Of a stretch of 64,000 nucleotides of DNA, positions 1 to 10,585 are shown one piece after another. Origin of the DNA: Selaginella moellendorffii (lineage: Eukaryota > Streptophyta > Lycopodiopsida > Selaginellales > Selaginellaceae); the NCBI RefSeq assembly GCF_000143415.4, contig NW_003314297.1, positions 467,412 to 531,411 of the forward strand, read 5' to 3'. Each line of letters begins with the position of its first letter. Position 1 is the first letter of the stretch. The notes below the pieces were generated by a model. It was not told the DNA's origin. It saw only the letters and a program-made list of their open reading frames with translations, and searched no databases. A program made the translations under genes and the position numbers.

Positions 1-1173
1 AACCAAAGAATTAACGCCGTAGCTTATTTCTTTATTTCTTTTTTCCTAGACTGTTTTTTTGGAAGTAACATGAGCATTTTATCAATAGTGATAATGGTTT
101 TACATTCTTGGATGGGTAATAAAGACTAAGAGTCTAATATGAAAATTGTGGCAGTGAAATGAAATTAATATTGCCTTGACCAATATACACTAATAATGGC
201 TACTCTTCAAAAAGTTTTATCTTGATTCATATTTAGGTTTCTTAATGAATTGCAAGAAAATCAAAATATGATAGTTGTAATGTAGTAAGAAAATAAATAG
301 GTTCTCATGAACTTTGTATTTTCTAAATAACTTAATCTAGTAAAACTTTTGACCTAGGTATTTACATATTTCTATATTTTAAGGTTTGTCAAAACCTTAA
401 TCTTTCTAACATAGATTTTCTTTGTAAAAATTATGGTTGACTACATTGACTTATATTAACTTGTGCTGAATTGAACTCTATGATGGTATATATGCTCTTG
501 CAACACAATGCAATATCACACATCCAAAAAACTACCGTAAAATATTTTTTGAGATGGTAAAGATAACATACTAGTACTATGGGTAGTATTGCAAAAAAAA
601 CACTCACAAGTTGTCACAAATGTGACTTCAGTTATCGAAAATTATTTGGTGGCTAGTCCTTTCAAATATTCTTTCCCTTCTGTCATAATAGTAAAAGGTC
701 AATATTGCTGAACCCTTTATCAGTCCTTCTTATGCTAGTAGAGTTGACTAGGCATTTCGAGTGTACTTAGACCGGATGAGCATATGGATGGAATTCCTAC
801 ATACTATTAGTTTAAGCATACTTAGTCCAGTAAGGAGTTCCCATCTCATTGTGTCTTACACTGGCTAGTGACAAGATTAATCCCTCAATATTGCTAGATG
901 ATAACTTACCATGTCTGCCAAACACCTTCGCTATCATACCTTTTGCATTAGTCTCATTTCGGTCCCAAATGCTAATTATGGAAAGTGTCTAGATTTGCTC
1001 ATTTGGCATATCTATAGAATGTAGAGATTGTCATGAATACAATGGTGTTTGTCCCGTGTCCAAATTCACAATCTAAGGACATTTCATATTTAGTAAGTTT
1101 CAAACTTGTATTAGAGACTAACTCCTTATACTAAGGGAGGCTTGGGGTGAAAGCCCAAAGCATGTGTTCCTCA
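1..1173. other. AT-rich gene-poor flank
   Basis: I see no gene here. The sequence is AT-rich, has no long open frame, and shows no recognisable protein motif. It most likely consists of decayed transposon DNA, judging from the retroelement remains that follow, but nothing in it could be assigned to a family by eye. Confidence 0.5.
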
Positions 1174-1255
1174 GGGGGGGGTAAATGTATAGTAGGGATA
1201 GTGGGTAGGTATGGCCGACTAACCTAAGGTATAGTCTAACTCCTACTTGTGTGCC

Positions 1256-1417
1256 TGTAGCACATGTGATCATGGGATGAGATTTGGATATATTGTCACC
1301 GTGGATCCTTGGAACCTTGGGGGATAAATGGGGATAAAATAGCTACTAAGGGCTCTCTCATCAAGCAATTGCTCCTTTTCCAGTTGGCTTAAGGGGAGAG
1401 AGATACGGTGCGCTACA
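1256..1417 (+). repeat. TRIM copy 1, left LTR
   Basis: This is the left 162-bp terminal repeat of the miniature element. The same sequence recurs in the window at 1770-1931, 52449-52611, 52954-53106 and 63509-63669. Confidence 0.9.
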
Positions 1418-1769
1418 GTTGGTATCAGAGCAAATGGCATGGGTTCAATTCCTATTGATTAGTGGCTACTTAAAAAGTATAATATACCCTTGAGCAAGGT
1501 ATATTCCTACCCCTAAAATTTGAAATTGTACGTATTGGGCATCCATGTATACGTCCTTCCTCTTGTGTGGAGTATCCATGGACGAAGGTATCCACCATAG
1601 GACTGCGGTACCGGTGGATGATTAGTTGCCTCACATGGAATAGTTGGTTTACACAATGGAAGGATTGGTAGATTGAGTGCAAAAATGGAAGTGTTAGTTC
1701 CCTTTGGCTCAGTAAGGGTTGCTAGTCAATAGTCAATGAAGACATTGACATATCTGAAGGGGGGGTGAG

Positions 1770-1931
1770 TGTACCGCATGTGATCATGGGATGAGATTTA
1801 GATATACTATCACCGTGGATCTTTGGAACCTTGGGGGATAAATGGGGATAAAATAGCCACTAAGGGCTCTCTCATCAAGCAATTGCCCCTTTTCCAGTTG
1901 GCTTAAGGGGAGAAAGATAAAGTGCGCTACA
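1770..1931 (+). repeat. TRIM copy 1, right LTR
   Basis: This is the right 162-bp terminal repeat, immediately preceded by the polypurine tract and followed by the second copy of the presumed target-site duplication. Confidence 0.9.
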
Positions 1932-2138
1932 ATGCCTGTCCTTGTTCTGCGTTCAGTTTGGATCTAAGCCCAAGTTCCATACCATGCTTGTGGGGGGTTC
2001 CAAATGGATAATAGGGATAGTGGGTAAGTCGGGCATGGCCAACCAACCTGAGGTATAGTCTAACTCTTGCTTGCGTGTCTGTCCTTGTTTTGTGTCTGGC
2101 TTGGGTCTAAGCCCAAATTCCATACCATGCTAGTTAGT

Positions 2139-5100
2139 GGAGTATCCATATCCTCATGTTAGGTCATCGGTGTGCTGAAATAATACCAAACTCCGTTTGG
2201 CTCTGTTTTGCGTGTTGGTCCTAACATTGGGATGTTAGATGCTCTAGGACTGTTCTCTTCGCTCCTTGGGCTATATGCTTCGGAATTGCTCCATGGTCCG
2301 GTTCCATCGCTCCTTGGCTCCATACTTGGGAGTTTAGCTCCGTTCTTTCGTTCAGTGGCCCAAGGCTCTAAAACTCGTGTTCCACACCACTGTCCTTTGG
2401 ACATGTGTTATGTGACACGTGGCATATAGAGGGTTTAGGTTCTACTTTATGGTTATCCTATGGTAAAACACTATAGGATAAAGGGTAAAAACTACATACG
2501 TTATATTTGGTATTAGAGGATACGTCTCAATGAGTACTATCTAATGAGATTGGGCAACTAATCTTATTGCATATGCAAAGATGAAAACGATGATCTGAGT
2601 GGGTATATATTTAGGTGCTAAGACTTTGTATTTGTTCCTTGGATATGGATTTTTGTTACCATTTTGTACCATATTGTGTAAGCTTGCTCTTGGGCTCATA
2701 AGTTGGGTGTAAGATGTTTTGCTTATACAAGTTTGTGTTTAGGCTCGTGAGTAAGACACATTAGCAACTCGAGGTTACACTTTGAGTTGGCAGGATTAAT
2801 GTTAGCCTATCAATGGTTCCATGAGTTGTTCTTTATACCATGGGAAAAAGTAAATCTTCCCTGGGTTTGCTTCCCTAGGTTAAAAGTCCCTATCTTATTG
2901 CATGTTGAAAATGATGGTTTTATAAATGGTGAAGACTTGGGTTGCAATGCCCAATTCTTTTCCAAAAATCCTTGTTATTGCTCTTTGAATAGCTTAGTAT
3001 TGGATTAATTTTGAGTTTGGTGGAAAAAGAGTAGCATGAGCTTGTCCATATTATGAACAAAAGTTAGTGGTGTTGGGTGTTATAAATCTCTATCGATGGA
3101 GTATGGCATTTATGTTGCATTTGTCAAATCGAGTTAACACTTTATACTCACATAAACCTTTGAAGTAATGATATTGGCATTGCTCGTGGTGTTGCTTGAT
3201 TGATGATCAAGACATTGTGATTTTTATATCATATCCATGTGATGATGAGTAATGTGTTTACGAAGTTGCTTGATTACACGATGATAAACCCAAAAGTGAT
3301 TGATGGCAAAGCTAGTCTACTTGTATAAAGTAGCATTGTAGTAGCTTTAACTAGATTCTCGATGGTGGTCCATTATGCTAAATTTAAGTTGGTACCTTGT
3401 TTCCGTAAGAGTTTGCCCATGCAGTGTTAGAAAGGGTTATAGCATTCATTTGTTATAGCTTGTCGGTTGATCTGTTAATACTTGGAGTAGATTGTTGGAT
3501 GAAGAAGGTGTGAGGTTTGAAGCATTGACATTGCTAGCACTTGTGTTAGAGAAAAATGGCATTGTTTTTTTGAGTGATGAGGAATTTCTCCTTAAACCTT
3601 GATTTTCCATGTTATTTTTTTTATTAGTGTTTTGGCTTTACATTGGATCTTGAAGGTGATTAAAGAAGAGTGTTAGTGCAATATGGATATCTGAAAATAT
3701 GGTCCTCGTGATCAAACCTTAAATGTTCATTTTGCATTTTGCGGATATCAGTGTTAAATGTCACAAGTATAGGCAAAGATGTTTGATGCTTAAGCATGCT
3801 ATTGGGTCATAAGAATTTGTGTTGAAGTGAACTTATATGAAGTTATGGGTAAAAAGAAGTTAATTAAGTCTTGAAAGTTTGCATTTTTAGACTAAGAGTC
3901 ATTCTTTCTCTAGGATGGAAAAATTTCTACAAATTTTCTTAGACTTTTCTAATGGCTAATCTGTTGATCACTTTATTTGAAAACCATGCTGTTTTCATAA
4001 GCCAGTACAAACTAGTGAAAGAGTTGGAGTTGACTGTAGTTAGCTTAAACCTTAGTAAGTAGTTTGTAAGATGTAACCCAAAAAGGATGCTAACTTTTGG
4101 GGTTAAGGCAATTGAGTTGGATAGTGTTTGGAGTTGTTATAAAAAAGTGGTTGTTGTGCTTTTCTAGAAAAATGACCCTTGTGCCTTTCTTTTATAGTGT
4201 TATGTTTAGTGGCAGGTTGCACTTTTCATTTCATTAGACTCTATGAGAGTAGTGAGCTCTCATTGATCTTGACTTGGTCTTAGTAGCTCTACACCTTAGC
4301 TGAGGATAGTAATGTCCAACTTAGTTGTTTGAGGTTAAAATGTTGGTACCCATATTATAGCTTTGTCTATGAGGAGGTTGTGTACCAATATGAATCCATC
4401 TCGTGGTCTTCACTTTAGTTTTGGCTAAGTGTTGATCATGCATAGCTAGCCTCATCAATGTATGTTCAGAATTGTTAACTAAATGCATTAGTGAGCTTAT
4501 TGTAGTTGAGTTAGATTCAAGTGGTCATTTAGTTTGTGTTTGTCTATGTTATTTTGTACCTGGGATATTATGTTCATATTGGACAAGTATATAACTCGAT
4601 GACATGAGTTTAATATTTGGGTCTTGTGAAGGCAAGTTGAAGGGTGATTGTTAGTTGCTTTGTGATTAGTGATTACCTATAAACTTCATCGAAGACTATT
4701 GACACTTGCTTCACTCGATGAAGATTTAGCAATGATAGACTTGTTTTACCAGATGGTGTTACGAAGGATCATGTCATTAAACTTACATGGGTTTTCTATG
4801 TTGGCATGTCAACTCTACTTCTGTCAATATCATTTTGTTGCATTTAGTTCGTAATATTAGATTTCATTGAGTCTTGGATGTGGTGATTCACTCCTTGAGG
4901 AAGTGTTATCTGTAACTGAGTTTTGTTGAAGATTTGGTCTTAGATACTCTCTTCATCAACCACTTGAGATGGCTCAATTTAAGGGTGGTGTTTTAGAGCA
5001 AAATGATACTCAACATCAGACCTGTAAGAGCATTTTGCTCCAAGGTCCATACCAACTTCTTTCAGTAAAGGAAAAACGATACTTTGAGCAAATGGTCTTC

Positions 5101-7300
5101 ATGTCACCAATAGAAGCCCATGGAGTATATTTCATAGATGTGTTATGGACCACTTCCTTCACTACAGTTGCTACTATTCATGTTGGTGGAGTCATTATCT
5201 TCTTCATCTGATCATGTAACATCTCAAACAAAGGTCCTATTTCTATATATCTTCTTTTTTCACATGCCAAGGCTTTTGAAAACTACTCTATAGCACATAT
5301 CAAATCTGATAGATGTGATCTATATATATTTATATTCCTTTTCCCTACCTTAGAGGAACATTAGCTCCAATGCTTACTCTTTGAGAGATTCATAATTAGG
5401 GTGTATACAAGATTCTCAAGTGGTTGGTCCTAATGAAAAAGATGATATTAAAAGGTAATAAAAAGAGAAGAAAAAAGAAAAAATAACTTAAAAAGAGTGA
5501 TGTCCCCATTAAAACATCCTAACTTTCCACCACCCCAACCACGACTTAAGTTGTGGTAAACAACTTATATCTTATATAGCCATCTTCACACCACCATATT
5601 TGAGTTTTATTTGTTTTTGCCTCATGCTCTTCTTCAGAAGTGCAACCTAAAATTATTTGTACAACTTCTTAAATGCTAATTGCAAACCTAACTTAATAAA
5701 GTGGTTATGTTGGTTTAGGCTCTAACTCCGATCAACTCACAAGTCTTCTCACAACCTTTTAGGGGTAAACATTTCCAAAACTACCCAGATGCCATTTTAT
5801 TAGCCCTAGCCCATCTACTTGAAACACAAAGCTAGCAAGTTTACCAATCCGCTTCAGTACAATATGGGATAGGGACTTCCAAAATATTTCTTGAGCCATC
5901 TGGTCTTATACTTTAAACTCTATTATTGCAATTATCATGTTGGAATATAGTCTATGGAAAGGGCAATACTTAAAACCATATTAAGACAGTGAGAAAGAAT
6001 AACTACCTCATATCATATACATAAGCTCCCATGGTTGTCCAACCCGATACCCACTCTATATGGTCAAAATATACCCATGCATTAGCAAGGTCATTCGACC
6101 CAAACATATCCATTTATGAGAGAAGATCTATACTAGAGGTAAGGCATATGGTAAATATTTTGAAGACAAAGAGGTGCTCCTGATGACTTGATCTAGAAAT
6201 AAACTCCCATAGATAAACTTGTAGGGATAGGTTTGTTTTAGTTCAAAGTCAATTTTTTACAGGAATTTCTCCTCTCGAGATTCACACATCTAAGATTTTA
6301 TCCTAAATAAAACAAAATGTAAGAGAGATATTATTGAAAGTAAACGCTAATTGTAGGTTGTATGTATCATAGTAACTCCCACAAGCTATCTTTGTCTAGT
6401 TAAGAGCATATTCAAAAGATAGTGTTGAAAGATTTTATTGCAAGCATCCTACTCGATCTAGGTTGCAAGAAGATCAGAGTTGTATATGAGTTTCTCACAA
6501 TCTCTATTTGCATTGCATCTTTGAAATGATTGATTGAAATTCTTTATATCCCTTCCTGCATTGGATGTGTGTGCGTGCCAATATGTATTATAGCTCTACT
6601 AGCCTGAATCCAATACCATTGGTGTCATGGATGGTAGGATTGATTTCACATCCTTCAAAAAATATAGAGTTTTTACTGCACTCTCAATTGCATGCTCATT
6701 TATACAATCCAAATACCCACCACAATAAACCATAGATAGTATGCCTTCGAAATGATAGAAATGTATAGTTTTGATTTTGCACCAATTGTGGACATCCTGC
6801 TTGGTCTCCATCCCCTTTTATTTCGAGTTGACAAAAGGTGGTAGTTCAAAAAAAATGTTGCCATTGTTTATGGATGGGAGCTTGCTAATATGCTTATGTA
6901 GAAATGAGTGCATGTCGATAAAGAGGTGGGAAAACTGAAAAGTATTGCAAACAATTTTGAATATTAGTGAAGTTCGAGTTGGCAGATTCTAGGCTATCAC
7001 TAAACTAGCATCTTCACTAAAACTAGAAAAAGAGGAAATGATGATAATTGACTCTTACTTCACATTTGTTTTGGCATGATCGCAACCTCAAACTTTAATT
7101 GGAGATCCAAAACCTCAAATCTCTTTAGACTTGGAATGTTCTAAATCCTAATATTGTCCACCTTCACCCACACTTGAAAGAAGAAACTCCAATTGTTCAA
7201 TTACACTAGTATTGTTGTGAATTATAGCTCCAATGAAACAGAACCAAAAAACAGATCAAAATATCTGTAAAAAAAACTTTCTAAAAAAAACTTTGGGAGA
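2139..7300. other. Long AT-rich stretch with decayed repeats and no supported gene
   Basis: No gene can be supported over these 5 kb. Short open frames near 2208-2429, 2787-3008 and 4969-5211 show no recognisable domain and no conserved splice signals. TTTGGTATTAGAGG at about 2507 resembles a Met-tRNA primer-binding site with two changes, so an old LTR edge may lie just upstream, but no matching repeat was found. Around 3490-3640 the sequence resembles 58050-58200, so both belong to one dispersed repeat family. Confidence 0.5.
3490..3640 (+). repeat. Dispersed repeat, copy 1 of 2
   Basis: The segment around GCATTGACATTGCTAGCAC and TTGAGTGATGAGGAATTTCT matches the stretch at about 58050-58200, which lies just after a gypsy reverse-transcriptase fragment. 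It is probably the decayed downstream part of a gypsy-type element. The family was not identified. Confidence 0.5.
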
Positions 7301-7359
7301 AAGAAAGTGGTAATGTAAAAGAAAGCTCTCCATTTTATTGCCTTTAGGTTTTGGAAGTT

Positions 7360-7800
7360 TAAGCTTTTATGATAAGATCTATCAAAAGTATAAAAAGACT
7401 ATGTTGTTATACAATATTAAAATTTTATATTGTCTTCCAATTTTTATACCAGATTCAAAAACATGCTTAAAGTTATCATATAGAGTATTTAAAGTTAGAA
7501 TGAAAAGAAATATCACCTCAAATGTGTATCATTACTAATATGTCATTATGTGAAAAGTAAGCATGATTTTATACTAGGATCTACCATCAATTAACGTTTT
7601 TATAATAAAGTCTTTATGAAGTATAGAGGACTATGTTATACAATATTAAAAGTCTGTATACATCAAATTCAAAAACATGCTTAAAGTTATTATGTAAACT
7701 AACTTTCGGCAAAACGGAAAGAAATATCACCTCAAACATGCACCATAATGTGAAAGATAGGAATGATTTTATTCTAGAATCTACCATTGATCAACTGTTG
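7360..7800 (+). repeat. Imperfect tandem duplication (unit about 200-245 bp)
   Basis: Two adjacent units, about 7360-7605 and 7606-7800, share ATTCAAAAACATGCTTAAAG, AGAAATATCACCTCAAA, ATGTGAAA and GGATCTACCAT-like blocks in the same order. The second unit is shorter through small deletions. Open frames inside them match each other only because of the duplication; no function is apparent. Confidence 0.7.
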
Positions 7801-8354
7801 CCAAAAAAATTAAATATTGTACATATTTTTAGTACTTCATCACATTCTTTTGAACTAATTTAAATATATTCCATCTATGTACTACCATCTATCACCTATA
7901 GTAAATTATCTATCATATTACTTTGGAAATAACACTTTATGATTTTAAGAATTAGAATCTTATATTTTATAACAAGATTCTATGACATGCAAGAAAACAC
8001 ATAATTCTTATTTATAATTTCATACTACTATCAATTCCATACATACCATGGCATAGTCATATTATAGCACACCTCTATTATTAGGTTATAACTTAAAAGG
8101 ACTTTGTCACATGATCAAATCTGGGACAGAGTAGAAATTGTAGATTGCTAACAAATAATTGTAGAAAGAAATGCACATATGAGATTTACTACATCCACAA
8201 TGAACGGCTGTGATGAAAGTTAGGTTAAAGTTAAGGTAACCACTAGTATTAGGGTTTTTACAAAAAGTAAAGTGGAAAATTGACCCAGTGGGATCCATCA
8301 ACATCAAGAATAATGCCACCAAGAGTAAATCAATTTTTTTTTCCTCCTCTCCCT
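7801..8354. other. AT-rich spacer
   Basis: I see nothing recognisable here beyond AT-rich sequence with stop codons in all frames. Confidence 0.4.
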
Positions 8355-8760
8355 TGTAGTGCAACCTCAATTTGCAACACTTCCAACGAACTGCCACCTC
8401 CACACTCACCACATGAACTGGGCTGCACATTGCTACTGCACAAGAACAAGTAGGTTGGGCCAAGCACCACCCTGCACTGACAAGCAAGGCCACCCCCATA
8501 TTGTGCTGCATAGACCAGGCCCATACACCTCATCCACGGCAACACCGAGCCCCACAGTACATTATCATACCGTGCGTGGGTGCTGGTGGGCTGTATGCTG
8601 TCTTGGCCCACAGTGGATCGGCTCAGCCAGGACAGCATACCATGCAGCACATATGGGCCTCAGTGCCATGCCACATATAGTGGATGGGTTGCAAGTGGGT
8701 GGACAGACTAGCATGGTGTGCTATATGGAACTCTCTAAAGAGTTGCTAAAAGGATAGTTG
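8355..8760. other. GC-rich island of unknown nature
   Basis: Base composition changes sharply from AT-rich to GC-rich for about 400 bp and then returns. Long open frames exist on both strands (for example 8359-8757 plus), rich in His, Cys, Thr and Trp and unlike any family I know, which suggests a composition effect rather than a gene. An inverted repeat, GTATGCTGTCTTGG at 8593-8606 against CCAGGACAGCATAC at 8627-8640, has one mismatch and a 20-base loop. It may be an inserted fragment of unrelated origin. Confidence 0.4.
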
Positions 8761-9430
8761 GAGTCAATTATAATTTCCTATTTATTTGAATTTGATTTGA
8801 TAGAGCCTTTTCCACAGTTAACTGCTAGCAATGAGTATGTCATAATTGCTTCCAAGCACTTGACTCACTAAATGGAAGTTAGTGCTCTTACTAATATATC
8901 AACGACTGCTATTAGGTACTTTCTCTTCAATTAAGCGGTGTTCTAACATTCTTTTCTAGAGTGAATTCTTTTGGATAATGATCCTATATTTATAGATGAG
9001 GCATTTCACATTTTAACATCTCTATTGAGGATATGTCTATAACCAACTAAAGGGAACAAGTCAAAAGTTTAAATATAAAAGGAAAGGGCCCATAAATAAA
9101 AGCACACCCCTTTTTTCAATTGGTTAAAAGTTTTAAAATACTTAGAGTTAAATGTCCTTGGGTTTGAATAATATTGAGTTGGGTGAGCTCCCAAAAAGTT
9201 TAAATTCAAGAGCTTATAATACTACACTTTCTTATCATCTATGAAATTGGTTTTAATTTAGACCACTCACTCTTGTATACAATTGATATATACATTTTTA
9301 TATTCCCTTTCCATATTTCATGCACTCACAACTGCTATTAAGCATACTAAACATTACTCAACACACAACAAATTATTTATACTTTGTTTATGGTTTATAT
9401 CTTTATTTCAGTCAAAGCTCAAGACACCAA
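8761..9430. other. AT-rich spacer
   Basis: No gene, RNA or repeat structure could be supported in this stretch. Confidence 0.4.
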
Positions 9431-9431
9431 G

Positions 9432-9605
9432 ATGAAGAAATTTGAGATCATCTTTAGGGGCTGATTTTCCAACATGAGGTAAGGTCTCATTTATTATCTT
9501 CTGTGCACATATTAAGGTGGCTGTGGTATTGTTCACACAAAGTGTTAGATGACTCTAAAAGTAGTGGACAATAACTTTTGGTACTTTGGCTATAGAGATT
9601 CCAGT
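9432..9605 (+). pseudogene. Broken, intron-containing fragment of the peptide deformylase gene
   Basis: This stretch aligns with 48094-48295 of the peptide deformylase gene in this window. It covers the end of exon 4, the whole of the next intron (starting GTAAGGTCTC in both), exon 5 and the start of the last intron. Shared landmarks are AGGGGCTG, TTTTCCAACATGAG, CTTCTGTGCA, AAGGTGGC, GATGACTC and AACTTTTGGTACT. The metal-site codons after QHE are deleted: the copy passes from CAACATGAG straight into the intron. Because it retains introns, it is a DNA-level copy and not a retrocopy. It cannot encode a working enzyme. Confidence 0.8.
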
Positions 9606-10082
9606 CCTGTCATGCTTGCAGAATTGCAAAGGGTTCATGGATGACTTTGGACCCTGGTTCCATTGTTGTTCAGAGATTTTGCTCGAGGTGGCGTCTGGGC
9701 TCTGCACAACATTGATACTGGTGCACTTATTTGTCCTTGCAGGTGTTTCATATCATTGACAGGGACACCTGTGGCTGCTGTGGTGATTCCTACAGTAGAT
9801 CAAGACAGGCTACTGCATATTCAAAATCAAGATTGCAAATTTTGAGAGATTGGTAAGTTTATGTGTGTGTGTGGATGTGACAGAGATGACTATCTACTAT
9901 TTGCCAGATGCAGAGATGGAATTATGTGTTCAGACCTAGCAAAGCAAAACCCTCTTTCTTATGTTTTTGCAGGTGGTGGGTATCATTTCAACTTTGCATC
10001 ATGTCTCTTTACAAAGATACTCTCCTGAAAATTAATATTTTTCCAACAATTGCAGCTGCTATCCAGCAGTTCAAATGATGTT
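9606..10082. other. Unassigned sequence after the deformylase fragment
   Basis: An open frame at 9663-9845 (plus) carries a run around TGTPVAAVVIPTVDQ that could be old exon sequence, and CAG/GT signals near 9743 suggest former splice sites. I could not assign it to a family, and it does not match deformylase. It may be part of the same captured or duplicated DNA as the fragment before it. Confidence 0.3.
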
Positions 10083-10263
10083 CAAATGATGTTCCCTGTG
10101 ATAGCTACACCAGATCAGGAATGAAGCAAGAAGCAAAGAGCAGGAATGCACTTCATTTTCTTTGATTGGGTCCAAATGATGTTCCCCTGTGATAGCTACA
10201 CCGGATCAAGAATAAAGCAAGGAGCAAGGAGCAGGAATGCACTTCATTTTGTCTGATTGGGTC
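10083..10263 (+). repeat. Tandem duplication, two ~90-bp units
   Basis: Unit 1 (10083-10172) and unit 2 (10173-10263) both run from CAAATGATGTTCCC through GTGATAGCTACACC, AAGCAAG and GAGCAGGAATGCACTTC to GATTGGGTC, with a handful of substitutions and a 1-base insertion. It lies about 320 bp upstream of the VPS15 start codon. No function is evident. Confidence 0.85.
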
Positions 10264-10585
10264 CAAACTTAATCAATTGTTGCTTGACCCATTCTTCAGG
10301 CTAAAGTCCTATAGCATGTAAAGCTAGACTTTTTTCTTGCAAAAGTTGTCAACATATTTTCTTTTCCAGATGTGGAATTTAAGAGTATATACCAGGTTCT
10401 TTTGCACTAACCAGAAGCCACTACCCTCCATCAAGTAGAGGTGAACTCACATTTAGGAACATGGAGAGGACCAAACTTCTGTTAGTTATAAACTGTGTCA
10501 ACAGTCCAGTAGTTATGTCAAATTATTATTGATAACTCTTTTTTCCTTTTTTGACAGCCCCTAATGTCTTTAGGATTTAGGGCCC

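Larger units (their letters stand above)
1256..1931 (+). mobile_element. TRIM (terminal-repeat retrotransposon in miniature), complete copy 1
   Basis: This is a 676-bp element with two 162-bp direct repeats, 1256-1417 and 1770-1931, each beginning TGTA and ending CTACA. Directly after the left repeat is TGGTATCAGAGC (from 1420), the standard plant primer-binding site complementary to initiator-Met tRNA. Directly before the right repeat is a purine tract, GAAGGGGGGGTGAG (1756-1769). The 352-bp interior has no gag or pol coding frame, which fits TRIM rather than a full LTR element. The repeats differ at about 11 of 162 positions by eye, mostly transitions, so the insertion is old. Flanking 5-mers GTGCC and ATGCC look like a target-site duplication with one change. 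It needs proteins from an autonomous element to move. Confidence 0.9.
1174..2138. repeat. Tandem duplication of a ~140-bp unit, first unit split by the TRIM element
   Basis: Unit A runs from about 1174 to 1255 and resumes at 1937 to about 1990. Unit B is about 1991-2138. Both contain the same landmarks in order: a G-run, an ATAGGGATAGTGGGTA stretch, GGTATAGTCTAACTC, TGTCCTTGTT, then TCTAAGCCCAA and CATACCATGCT. Unit A is interrupted by the TRIM at 1256-1931, while unit B is uninterrupted and so shows the pre-insertion state. A more degenerate piece of the same kind (AAGCCCAAAGCATG) lies at about 1151-1164. Confidence 0.75.

Noticed and set aside
2157-2510. Possible LTR beginning TGTTAGG with a primer-site-like sequence at 2507
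   Set aside because: The repeat end, TACA, is about ten bases away from the primer-like site, the site has two changes, and no second copy was found.
4969-5211. 80-codon open frame
   Set aside because: It has no recognisable motif or splice signals and lies in decayed AT-rich DNA, so it is likely chance.
8359-8757. 132-codon protein on plus and 134/106-codon proteins on minus
   Set aside because: There is no domain, all strands are open together, and the composition is unusual. The cause is probably the GC-rich island itself.
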